Positions 37,929-46,071 of a DNA stretch of 46,071 nucleotides are shown here, one piece after another; positions within the stretch are counted from its first letter, which is position 1; each line of letters opens with the position of its first letter. The translations under genes were made by a program, and so were the position numbers. This DNA is from Blastococcus sp. CT_GayMR20 (lineage in GTDB: Bacteria > Actinomycetota > Actinomycetes > Mycobacteriales > Geodermatophilaceae): assembly GCF_004570345.1 (NCBI RefSeq), contig NZ_SPQM01000022.1, forward strand, positions 1-46,071. The letters are read 5' to 3'. Below the pieces are notes generated by a model that did no database searches, was not told where the DNA came from, and saw only the letters and a program-made list of their open reading frames with translations.

Positions 37929-38692
37929 CGCTCCCCCTGTCCCTCGGGCCGGTCCGGCCGGTGCCGCTGTCGGCCATCAACCCGGTGGCCCAGCTCGGGG
38001 CGATCGCCGTCCTCCTGCCCGTCCTGCTGATCAGCGGCGACGTGGTGACCCCGTCTGTCGTGCTGGCCGCCGAGGCGTGCCTGCTGCCCGCGGCCGGCCT
38101 GGCCGCACCCCGGGCGCTGCTGGCCCGCACATGGCCGCTGCTGCTCGGCGCCGCCGGCGTGGCCTGGGTGAACGTGCTGTTCGGCGACGAGGACGGGGGC
38201 GGCTGGCCGTCGGCGCTGGGGCTGGCGGTCCGGGTCCTCGCGCTCGCGCTGCCGGGCGTGCTGCTGGTCGCGTCCACCGATCCGGTCCGGCTCGCCGACG
38301 CCCTGACCCTGCACTGGCGGGTCTCGACCCGCTTCGCCTACGGCGCCCTCGCTGCGCTGCGCCTCGTCCCCCTGCTGGCCACCGAGTGGCAGACGATCCG
38401 GCTCGCCCGGCGGGCCCGGGGCGTGGACGCCGGCCGGAACCCCGTGGCCCAGCTGCGGCTGTTCGCCGGGACGGCGTTCGCGCTCCTGGTCGGCGCCATC
38501 CGGCGCGGCTCGCGGCTGGCCGCCGCCATGGACGCCCGCGGGTTCGACTCCGGGATCCCCCGGACCAACGCCCGTGGCTCGTCCCTGCGGCCGAGGGACT
38601 ACGCCTTCGTGCTCGCTGCCGCGGTGGTCTGCGCCGCCGCGGTCACGCTCAGCGCCCTGACCGGCGTCTGGTCACCGGTCTTCGGGAACTGA
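37925..38692 (+). CDS. ecfT: ECF transporter T component (mirror copy)
   Basis: Identical mirror of 7382-8149: 255 aa with both Ala-Arg-Gly coupling motifs; ATGA overlap with the ATPase gene. Confidence 0.9.
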   Translation: MTLPLSLGPVRPVPLSAINPVAQLGAIAVLLPVLLISGDVVTPSVVLAAEACLLPAAGLAAPRALLARTWPLLLGAAGVAWVNVLFGDEDGGGWPSALGLAVRVLALALPGVLLVASTDPVRLADALTLHWRVSTRFAYGALAALRLVPLLATEWQTIRLARRARGVDAGRNPVAQLRLFAGTAFALLVGAIRRGSRLAAAMDARGFDSGIPRTNARGSSLRPRDYAFVLAAAVVCAAAVTLSALTGVWSPVFGN

Positions 38693-38698
38693 CCGCGC

Positions 38699-40099
38699 TC
38701 ACACCGCCGGCGGGCGCTGCTCCGCCACGGCGTCGGCGACCACCACCTCTGCGGGCGATGCCGGCAGACCGCTGCGCGTCGGGCGACCGGGCAGGACCAG
38801 ATTGAGGACGACGGCAACGACGGCAGCGACCACGATCCCCGAGTCGAAGAGGGCACCCCATTCTCCGGTCACGCGGTCGACGGCGTCCGGCGCCGCGGCG
38901 ATCCCCCGCCCGAGCCCCACCGACAGCGCGACGATCAGCAGCGCCCGCGTGTCCAGTCCGTCCTTGGACAGCAGTTGGATGCCGATCGCGCAGACCATGC
39001 CGAAGAGGACCAGGACGCCGCCGCCGAGGACCGCCGGCGGGATCGCCGCCAGCACGGCGGCGACCTGGGGCAGCAGCGAGAGGCCGATCAGCACCAGGGC
39101 GCCGATGGTCACGACGTGCCGGCTCATCTGCTTGGTGAGCGCCACCAGCCCGATGTTCTGGCTGAACATCGTGGTCGGCAGTGCGCCGAAGACTCCGCCG
39201 AGGACGGCGCTGCCCCCCTCGGCGAGGATCCCGCCCCGCAGCTCTCGCGTGGTCGCGGGCCGGGCTGCGCCGCCTTCGGTGACCGCGTGCACGGTGCCGA
39301 CCGAGTCGACCATGTTGACCACGCCGACCACGGCCATGGAGAGCACGGCGACAAGGGGGAAGGAGAGGCCGAACTCGAACGGCGCGGGTACCGCCACCAG
39401 AGGTCGGTCACCGACCCCCGAGAGGTCGAGCAGACCGAGGGGGATCGACACGAGGTACCCGACGACGACCGCGATCAGCACCGCCGCGCTGCACAGCAGG
39501 CCCCGGCAGAACTGGTTGAGCACGACGGTGAGCACCAGCACCAGGCCCGCGACAGCGAAGTTGACCGGGGCGCCGAAGTCCGGCGATCCGAGGCCGCCGG
39601 CGGCGAGGTTGACGCCGCTCGGGAGCAGGCCGAGGCCGATCACCAGGATGATCGTGCCCGTCACCACCGGCGGGAAGAGGAACGCGATCTTGTGGATCCC
39701 GAGGGCGATGGCCACCTGCACCCCCGCGGTGACGAGCACGCCGCCCAGGACGGCCGACAGCCCGAAGTCCTCGGCGAGGGGTACCGCGACGGCGATGAAG
39801 GCGAATCCGGCCCCCATCATGAGCGGGAGCCTGCTGCCCACCGGTCCGATGCCGACCGTCTGCAGCAGCGTCGCCAGGCCGGCGCAGAGCAGGGCCGCCT
39901 GGACCAGGAGTGTCGCCTCGCCGGTCGTCGCCCCGATGACGCCGGCCAGCAGGATCGCCGGCGTCAGGTTCGACGTGAACATGGCCAGCACGTGCTGGAG
40001 CCCCAGCGGCACGGCCACCCCCCAGGGTGGGCGGGCATCCGGGTCCGCACGGTCGTAGGACGCCGCCGTCGTCGCGGTCGTCTTCTCGGAAGTGGCCAC
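38699..40099 (-). CDS. NCS2 family nucleobase permease (mirror copy)
   Basis: Identical mirror of 5975-7375: 466 aa, QNIGLVALT signature, multiple transmembrane helices. Confidence 0.88.
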   Translation of the reverse strand: MATSEKTTATTAASYDRADPDARPPWGVAVPLGLQHVLAMFTSNLTPAILLAGVIGATTGEATLLVQAALLCAGLATLLQTVGIGPVGSRLPLMMGAGFAFIAVAVPLAEDFGLSAVLGGVLVTAGVQVAIALGIHKIAFLFPPVVTGTIILVIGLGLLPSGVNLAAGGLGSPDFGAPVNFAVAGLVLVLTVVLNQFCRGLLCSAAVLIAVVVGYLVSIPLGLLDLSGVGDRPLVAVPAPFEFGLSFPLVAVLSMAVVGVVNMVDSVGTVHAVTEGGAARPATTRELRGGILAEGGSAVLGGVFGALPTTMFSQNIGLVALTKQMSRHVVTIGALVLIGLSLLPQVAAVLAAIPPAVLGGGVLVLFGMVCAIGIQLLSKDGLDTRALLIVALSVGLGRGIAAAPDAVDRVTGEWGALFDSGIVVAAVVAVVLNLVLPGRPTRSGLPASPAEVVVADAVAEQRPPAV

Positions 40100-40190
40100 C
40101 GGATCCCCCTGTTCGCCGTGCGCTTCCTCCGAGCGTCGCCAGCCGGTGTTCCCGACCGGTTACGGGGCGGTTGAGTTCTCGCGGAGCCGC

Positions 40191-40196
40191 TACGGT
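40191..40196 (+). promoter_or_regulatory. -10 box of the DUF1697 gene (mirror copy)
   Basis: TACGGT, 6 nt before the GTG at 40203; mirror of 5878-5883. Confidence 0.5.
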
Positions 40197-40202
40197 CCGG
40201 AC

Positions 40203-40754
40203 GTGGCGAAGACGACGGGGCCGCCGACGACGTACGTCGCCCTGCTGCGCGGGATCAACCTCGGCAAGGCGCGCCAGGTCGCGATGCCGCGGCTGACGGA
40301 GCTCCTCACCGCGCGCGGGTACGCCGACGTCCGCACCCACCTGCGCAGCGGCAACGTCGTCCTCACCAGCCGTGTCGGGGAGGCGGAGCTGGCGGCGGAC
40401 CTGTCGGCGGCGATCGAGGAGGAGTTCGGCTTCGCGGTCCCGGTCGTGGTCCGGACCGGGGCGGAGATGGGCGCCGTCGTGGCGGGTGACCCCTTCGCCA
40501 CCGAGGCCACCGACCCCGCGCGCTACCTCGTCACCTTCCTGCCGGAGCCGCCCGATCCCGCCCGCGTCGACGCGCTGCCCAAGGCCGGGGGAGGCGGGGA
40601 CTACCTGGTCCGTGGTCGCGAGCTGTACCTGTGGCTGCCCGACGGGATCCAGAACACGCCGCTGGCCTCCTGGAAGTGGGACACGCTGATCGGGGTCCCC
40701 GGCACGGCACGGAACTGGAACACCGTCCGGAAGCTCGCCGAACTGAGCGCCTGA
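40203..40754 (+). CDS. DUF1697 family protein (mirror copy)
   Basis: Identical mirror of 5320-5871: 183 aa with the YVALLRGINLG N terminus. Function of the family not established. Confidence 0.85.
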   Translation: MAKTTGPPTTYVALLRGINLGKARQVAMPRLTELLTARGYADVRTHLRSGNVVLTSRVGEAELAADLSAAIEEEFGFAVPVVVRTGAEMGAVVAGDPFATEATDPARYLVTFLPEPPDPARVDALPKAGGGGDYLVRGRELYLWLPDGIQNTPLASWKWDTLIGVPGTARNWNTVRKLAELSA

Positions 40755-40873
40755 CCTCCCCCCGCGGGAGTGACCCGCGTCGCACTGAGGTTTGGGAGCA
40801 CCCGCCGCGGCCCATACGCAGTTGTTCGGCCTGCACCGATCAGGGGCCGCGAACCGAGCAAGGGGTACAGCGC

Positions 40874-41296
40874 GTGACAGGGCAGGCGGCCGGGCCCGTG
40901 TGGCCGTCTGCGGCTCCTCCGCCGGCCGCCCCCGTGCTCACCTGGAGCCTGGAGGACGTCGCCGAGCTGCCCCGCGTCCGTGCGGACCTGCGGCGCCACG
41001 CGGGGGCGGCGACCCGACCCGACCTGCGCGACCAGCTGATCCTCGCGCTCGACGAGATGGCCTCGAACGCCCTGCGCCACGGCCGGGGCGGGGTCCAGGC
41101 CACCGTCCGCGAGACGCCCGACGCGTACCTGATCGAGGTCTCCGACCAGGCTCCTGCGTACCCGCCGTCGCCGGCGATCGGCCGCGACCCCAGCGAGGGC
41201 GGCCTCGGTCTGTACCTCATCGCCGAGATGGCCAGCCAGCACGGCTGGTACGTGAGCCACGGCCACAAGTACGTCTGGGCCCTGCTGCCCCGCTGA
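40874..41296 (+). CDS. Small HATPase anti-sigma-type kinase (mirror copy)
   Basis: Identical mirror of 4778-5200: 140 aa, N box DEMASNALRHG and EGGLGL loop; GTG start with aagggg 8 nt upstream. Convergent with the SpoIIE phosphatase copy. Confidence 0.85.
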   Translation: MTGQAAGPVWPSAAPPPAAPVLTWSLEDVAELPRVRADLRRHAGAATRPDLRDQLILALDEMASNALRHGRGGVQATVRETPDAYLIEVSDQAPAYPPSPAIGRDPSEGGLGLYLIAEMASQHGWYVSHGHKYVWALLPR

Positions 41297-41303
41297 AGGC
41301 AGC

Positions 41304-43883
41304 TCAGCCCCCGTGCGGGGGCGGGTCGACCAGGTCCGGCACGCGCTCGGGACCCGCCTCCGCCGGCCGCGGGCGGTCCTCCCGGTGCAGGCGGACCGCC
41401 ACCAGGGCCACGTCGTCCTGCAGGCCCTCGGGCCGAAGCCGCTCGATCACCTCGTCGCAGAGCACCGAGAGGGGCTCGCCGGCCAGCTCCGCCAGCGCCT
41501 CGCGCAGCCGGGCGATGCCCTCGTCCAGGGGCAGGTCGCGGCCCTCGACCAGCCCGTCGGTGTAGAGGAGGAGCGTGGCCCCGCGCTGCACGGTGACCAC
41601 GGCATCGGTGCGGCGCGTGTGCGGGTCGACGCCGAGCATCAGCTCCGCCCGCGCCGGCGCGAGCTCCTCGATCCGGCCGTCGACGTGCAGGAGGAGCGGC
41701 GGCGGATGCCCGGCATTGGACCAGCGCAGCCGGGTCAGCCCGGCGTCGCGCTCCTCCGGCGTCTGCTCCACCCGCGCGATCGCCGCCGTGGCCATCGTGC
41801 CCATGCCCAGCCCCTGGATGGCGGCGTCGAGCTGGGTGAGGACGGCGGCCGGCCCCGGGCCCTCCCGGTAGGCGATCCCCCGCAGCATCCCGCGCAACTG
41901 GCCCATCGCGGCCGCCGCCTCGGTGTCGTGCCCGACGACGTCGCCGATGACCACCATCGTCGCGCCGGACGGCTGGAGGAACGCGTCGTACCAGTCCCCG
42001 CCGACCTCCGCCGCCCGCATGGCCGGCCGGTAGCGCACCACGATCTCGGCGTGGTCGGGCTCGGGCGGCGCGGTGAGCAGGCTGCGCTGGAGCCCTTCGG
42101 CCAGCCGCCGCTGCTGCTCGTAGAGCCGCGAGTTGTCCAGCGCCATCGCGACGCGGTCGGCCACCTCGCGCGCGGTGGCGACGTCGTCGTCGTCCGCCGG
42201 CGGACGCCCGGCCGACCGGTAGATGCTCAGCGCCCCGACGGTGCGGCCGCGCGCCTGCAACGAGAGCGCGACGGCGGTCTGCGGGGCGAGCTGGGCGAAG
42301 ACGTCGCGCACCTCTCCGGGTGGCAGGGTGCGCCCGACCGCCGCAGCGACGTCGGGCACCAGCATCGGCTGACCGGAGCGGAGCGCCTCCACGATCGGGG
42401 CGGTCGACTGCAGGGCGCCCAGCCGCAGCTCCGAGTACCGCGCCGCCAGGTCGCGGCGCTGCGGGTCGCGGTGCCAGCTCGCCACGTCGTGCAACTGGCC
42501 GTCCTCACCGACGAGGCTGGCGATCACCCAGTCGCCGAGCACGGGGACGACCGACCGCGCCAGGCGCTGCACCGCGACCTCCTCGCCACCGGGCTCGGTG
42601 AGCGCGTCCGACACCGCCGACGCCACCTCGGCGATGAGCGAGAGCCGCGCGGTCGCCCGGCGCGCGCTCTCCTCGGCCGCCCGTCGCTCGGTCACGTCCA
42701 GGAAGTAGACGGAGAGCCCGTCGGGGCTCGGTGAGGCCCGCACCTCGTACCAGGCCTCGAACGGCGGGTAGTAGGACTCGAAGACCCGCTCCTGGCCGGT
42801 CTCGACGGCGCCCCGGTAGTTCTCCCCGAAGGCGCTGCCGTCCGTGCCCGGGAACGCCTCCCAGATCGTGACCCCCAGCAACTCCACACGGGTGCGGGCG
42901 AGCACCCGTTCGGCCTCGGCGTTCACGTAGGTGAAGCGGAACTGCCGGTCGAGGGAGAAGAAGGCCGCGTTCATCGCCTCCAGGACGCGGGCCACGCGGG
43001 CGTCGCCGTGCCGCTGCCCCGTGGTGTCGTATGCGGCGCCGACGAGCCGCAACGCCGAGCCGTCGTCGCCGGCCAGTGCCCTCCCCCGGGCCTGCACCCA
43101 CCGCGTCTCGCCGGTCGGGAGGGCCACGCGGAACTCCGCCTCGTACTCGCCGCAACCGTCGATCGCCGACTTCAGCGCCGCCGTCGTGCGGTCGAGATCG
43201 GCGGGGTGGATGCGGTCGCGGAAGGCCTCGATGGTCTCGTCGAAGGTGTCCCGCGAGTAGCCGAACATCTGCACGAGGCGGTCGTCCCAGACCAGCCGCC
43301 GGGTCCGCAGGTCCCAGTCGAAGCTGCCGATCTGCGCCGCGTCGATGGCCAGCTCGAACCGCAGCCGGTGCGCCTCGAACTCCTGCGCCAGCGCGGCGAG
43401 CTCCAGCTCGCTCATCACGGCGCCCGCGAGCTGCCGGAGGAGCGCCACGTCGTTGTCGCTCCATGCCCGGGCACTGCGGCTGGAGGCGAAGAGCACGCCG
43501 ATGGGCGAGCCGTCGACCACCACGAGCGGGATGCCCAGATAGGCCCCGATGGTGCCGTTCCCGACGTACGGGAGCGCCGCGAACCGCGCGTCGCGGCGGG
43601 TGTCCGGCACGACCAGCGGCCGTTCCGAGGCGAACGACACGGCGGTCAGCGAGTCGGCGAGCGGCACCTGCCGGCCGAGGCTTCCCGCGGGCAGGCCGGT
43701 TCCCGCCACCACCGTCACGACGTCGCCGACGAGGGCCACCGCCGCCATGTCCGCACCGACCAGCCGCGCCGCGATCCCGGTCAGCCGCTGCAGTCCCTCC
43801 GACCCCAGGGCCGTGGACTCGAGTCGCCGGACCGCGGCCAGGTGCCTGGCCGACGGCGCTGACGGCGTCTCGGCGGCGTTCAC
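41304..43883 (-). CDS. GAF/PAS/SpoIIE phosphatase (mirror copy)
   Basis: Identical mirror of 2191-4770: 859 aa, GAF-PAS-PAS-GAF-PP2C order with intact metal-binding aspartates. Confidence 0.9.
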   Translation of the reverse strand: MNAAETPSAPSARHLAAVRRLESTALGSEGLQRLTGIAARLVGADMAAVALVGDVVTVVAGTGLPAGSLGRQVPLADSLTAVSFASERPLVVPDTRRDARFAALPYVGNGTIGAYLGIPLVVVDGSPIGVLFASSRSARAWSDNDVALLRQLAGAVMSELELAALAQEFEAHRLRFELAIDAAQIGSFDWDLRTRRLVWDDRLVQMFGYSRDTFDETIEAFRDRIHPADLDRTTAALKSAIDGCGEYEAEFRVALPTGETRWVQARGRALAGDDGSALRLVGAAYDTTGQRHGDARVARVLEAMNAAFFSLDRQFRFTYVNAEAERVLARTRVELLGVTIWEAFPGTDGSAFGENYRGAVETGQERVFESYYPPFEAWYEVRASPSPDGLSVYFLDVTERRAAEESARRATARLSLIAEVASAVSDALTEPGGEEVAVQRLARSVVPVLGDWVIASLVGEDGQLHDVASWHRDPQRRDLAARYSELRLGALQSTAPIVEALRSGQPMLVPDVAAAVGRTLPPGEVRDVFAQLAPQTAVALSLQARGRTVGALSIYRSAGRPPADDDDVATAREVADRVAMALDNSRLYEQQRRLAEGLQRSLLTAPPEPDHAEIVVRYRPAMRAAEVGGDWYDAFLQPSGATMVVIGDVVGHDTEAAAAMGQLRGMLRGIAYREGPGPAAVLTQLDAAIQGLGMGTMATAAIARVEQTPEERDAGLTRLRWSNAGHPPPLLLHVDGRIEELAPARAELMLGVDPHTRRTDAVVTVQRGATLLLYTDGLVEGRDLPLDEGIARLREALAELAGEPLSVLCDEVIERLRPEGLQDDVALVAVRLHREDRPRPAEAGPERVPDLVDPPPHGG

Positions 43884-43971
43884 GACCGGTTCCTTCCACG
43901 CGAGGGGGATCGGCACACGCCGCGGGCCATCACCCTATGTCCCCCCAGCGGCGAAGGCTCCGGCCGCCGAC

Positions 43972-45747
43972 TCAGCGGCCTGCGGCGTAGCCCTGCATGC
44001 CGCGGGCGTCGGCCGCCGCACGGAGGATCCCGGTCCGGGGGTCGCGGCTGACCGCCGACAGCCGTCCCAGCGTCCACGGACCGGAGACGGTGACGTCGTG
44101 GCCGCGCCCGCGCAGGCCCGCGACCACGTCGTCCCCGATGCGGGACTCGACCACGACCTCGCCGGACGTCATGTCCCGGGGGAAGAAGGACGACGGGAAG
44201 GCCGTGGTGTGCCAGGCCGGCGCGTCGATGGCCGCCTGCAGGTCGAGCCCGTCGACGGCGTGGGCGAGCCAGAAGCACAGCTGCCACTGCTCCTGCTGGT
44301 CGCCGCCCGGCGTGCCGAAGGCCAGGACGGGCTCGTCGTCGCGCAGGGCCAGCGAAGGCGTGAGGGTGGTGCGGGGCCGCTTGCCGGGGGCCAGCGAGTT
44401 GGGCAGGCCGCGCTCCAGCCAGAACATCTGCGCCCGGGTCCCGAGCGGGAACCCGAGCTCGGGGACGACCGGCGAGCTCTGCAACCAGCCGCCGGAGGGA
44501 GTGGCGGAGACCAGGTTGCCCCAGCGGTCGACGACGTCCACGTGGCAGGTGTCGCCGCGCGTCGTGCCGCTGCGGCTGATCGTCGGCTCCCCGGTGCCGG
44601 GGCCGGCGGGGTGGTGCGGGGCGCCTTCCCGGCTCAGCAGGGAAGGAAGCCGAGGCGGGCGCCCACCCGGGGAACCCGGCCGCAGGGCTCTGCTGGCCGT
44701 GCTCCCGATGAGCGCCCGCCTCTCGGTGGCGTACGTGGACGAGAGGAGATCGTCCACCGGGACGTCGTCGACGTCCCCGTACCAGGCTTCGCGGTCGGCC
44801 ATCGCCAGCTTGACCGCCTCGACGCTCGCGTGGACCCGGTCGGTCCCGGCCGGTGGGACGTCGTCCAGCATCGCCAGCGCCTGGAGCAGCGCCGGTCCCT
44901 GGGACCACGGCCCGGCCTTCGCGAGCGTCCACCCCTGCCGGTCGAGGGTGACCGGCGGCTCGTACGTCGGCGTCCAGCCGGCCAGATCGTCGCCGGTCAG
45001 AAATCCGGGATGGGCACGACCGGAGTCGTCCTGCACCGGATACCGGGAGAATCTGTCGATCGCCTCTGCGACGAATCCTTGTGACCAGGCAGCCATCGCC
45101 GCATCGATCTGCGCCTCCCGGGAGGGTCCGCGCGCTGCTGAGAGCAGTCGGCGGTAGGTCGAGGCGAGAACCGAATTGCGGAACAGTCTGCCGGCGTCCG
45201 GAGGGGCACCGTCGGAGGTGAGCCAGGTGGCGGCCGAGGTAGGCCAGGAGGTGCGGAAGTGCTCGGAGACCGAGGCCACGGTCGCGGTCACCCGGGGAAG
45301 GAGAGGGTGACCGGTCCCGGCGTACTCGATGGCGTAGCGGAGGACGGCGTCCAACGGCTGGGTGCCGTGGTCGCGCAGCAGCGTCAGCCAGGCGCAGACG
45401 GCGCCCGGAACGGTGGCGGCAAGGAGGCCCGTGCCGGGGACGAGGTCGAGACCCAGTTGCTCGAAGGCCTCGATCGTCGCGCCGGCGGGGGCGATCCCCT
45501 GACCGGACAGGAGAACGGGTCGCCCCGCGTCCGGGTCACTCCCGCCCCTCGCGAAGAGGATGGGGACCTCGCCTCCGGGACCGTTGAGGTGCGGCTCGAC
45601 GACCTGGAGGGTGAAACCGGCGGCGACGGCCGCGTCGAAGGCGTTGCCCCCTGCTTCGAGGACGGCCATTCCCGCTGCTGAGGCCAGCCAGTGGGTTGAG
45701 GCGACCATTCCGAACGTGCCGGCGAGCTCGGGCCGGGTGGTGAACAC
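43972..45747 (-). CDS. ggt: Gamma-glutamyltransferase (mirror copy)
   Basis: Identical mirror of 327-2102: 591 aa, processing-site Thr400, leaderless GTG start at 45747. Confidence 0.88.
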   Translation of the reverse strand: MFTTRPELAGTFGMVASTHWLASAAGMAVLEAGGNAFDAAVAAGFTLQVVEPHLNGPGGEVPILFARGGSDPDAGRPVLLSGQGIAPAGATIEAFEQLGLDLVPGTGLLAATVPGAVCAWLTLLRDHGTQPLDAVLRYAIEYAGTGHPLLPRVTATVASVSEHFRTSWPTSAATWLTSDGAPPDAGRLFRNSVLASTYRRLLSAARGPSREAQIDAAMAAWSQGFVAEAIDRFSRYPVQDDSGRAHPGFLTGDDLAGWTPTYEPPVTLDRQGWTLAKAGPWSQGPALLQALAMLDDVPPAGTDRVHASVEAVKLAMADREAWYGDVDDVPVDDLLSSTYATERRALIGSTASRALRPGSPGGRPPRLPSLLSREGAPHHPAGPGTGEPTISRSGTTRGDTCHVDVVDRWGNLVSATPSGGWLQSSPVVPELGFPLGTRAQMFWLERGLPNSLAPGKRPRTTLTPSLALRDDEPVLAFGTPGGDQQEQWQLCFWLAHAVDGLDLQAAIDAPAWHTTAFPSSFFPRDMTSGEVVVESRIGDDVVAGLRGRGHDVTVSGPWTLGRLSAVSRDPRTGILRAAADARGMQGYAAGR

Positions 45748-46071
45748 CCGGCCACAGTAGGTGCGGGTGGAACGACCCGCGTCGCGGCGGGAACCGCCGC
45801 ACCGCGGGGAATGAGGGCCGCAGCGGGGGAAGGCGCCGCGGGCCGGATCGTGGGGGTGCTGGGCATCTCGCGCAGCACCACGGGCGGGTCGACGTCGCGC
45901 GCCGCGGTCGGCCGGGCCGGCGGGACGGGCCGGGGGCGGCCCCAGGCGAGGTACTCGCCCTGGGAGCCGGAACCCCACAGCGCCAGCCGGCGGACCAGCC
46001 CGCGCAGCGCGGGGGGACGCCGGTCCTTCGCGGGCGAGGGGCGCCAGGCGCAGAACTCCCCGTTCGTCCCC
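45748..46071 (-). other. Unresolved edge (mirror of 3-326)
   Basis: Same sequence as the left edge on the other strand: an open frame with good third-position bias but no identifiable product and no proper stop. The plus-strand frame from 45811 looks like a shadow. Confidence 0.3.
45754..45759 (-). promoter_or_regulatory. -10 box of gamma-glutamyltransferase (mirror copy)
   Basis: TACTGT on the minus strand, 6 nt before the GTG; mirror of 315-320. Confidence 0.5.

Overview
The window is one giant inverted repeat. Bases 3-22980 and 23094-46071 (22,978 bp each) are reverse complements of each other (position x pairs with 46074-x). They are separated by a 113-bp single-copy spacer at 22981-23093. 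Only about 23 kb of distinct sequence is present, and every gene appears twice in opposite orientation. I compared both outer ends, the central junction and the translations of all mirrored reading frames and saw no difference; I did not align every base. The symmetry axis falls inside a UvrA-like gene. The spacer encodes the natural continuation of that gene, in frame with the right copy only. No transposase, integrase, replication gene, telomere-like end or other mechanism is visible. The simplest reading is a fold-back chimera (multiple-displacement amplification, a palindromic long read, or mis-assembly) of an ordinary chromosomal segment. The right arm plus spacer is the better guide to the native sequence at the centre.

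The DNA is very GC-rich, with strongly G/C third codon positions, frequent GTG starts and several apparently leaderless genes. Protein types (YkoE-type ECF transporter, SpoIIE phosphatase with a small HATPase, GntR-controlled ACC deaminase, a chemotaxis receptor) suggest a motile high-GC actinobacterium. Geodermatophilaceae (Blastococcus/Modestobacter/Geodermatophilus) is my best guess, by inference only.

Layout of the unique content (left-arm coordinates): an unresolved edge (1-326); gamma-glutamyltransferase (327-2102); a GAF/PAS/SpoIIE signalling phosphatase convergent with a small HATPase (2191-5200), a possible partner-switching pair; a DUF1697 protein divergent from an NCS2 nucleobase permease (5320-7375); a TPP riboswitch-controlled ykoE/ecfA-ecfA/ecfT transporter operon for thiamin or its pyrimidine precursor (7382-10295); a VOC dioxygenase-like protein and an SDR (10423-11836); a lipoprotein and a truncated rhodanese (11841-12718); a GntR regulator overlapping an ACC deaminase gene acdS, with an operator-like palindrome in the promoter (12775-14482); an oxidoreductase / 67-aa membrane peptide / alpha-beta hydrolase cluster (14486-16450); MsrA (16519-17172); an RsmC/RlmG-like methyltransferase (17237-18361); a chemotaxis receptor with a strong terminator (18511-20156); a LiaF-like hypothetical (20302-20769); urate oxidase (20772-21662); and the broken UvrA-like gene (21738 to the centre).

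The right arm repeats all of this in mirror order. I saw no tRNA, rRNA, CRISPR array or insertion sequence. No stretch over 300 bases lacks a gene except the two window edges (1-326 and 45748-46071).
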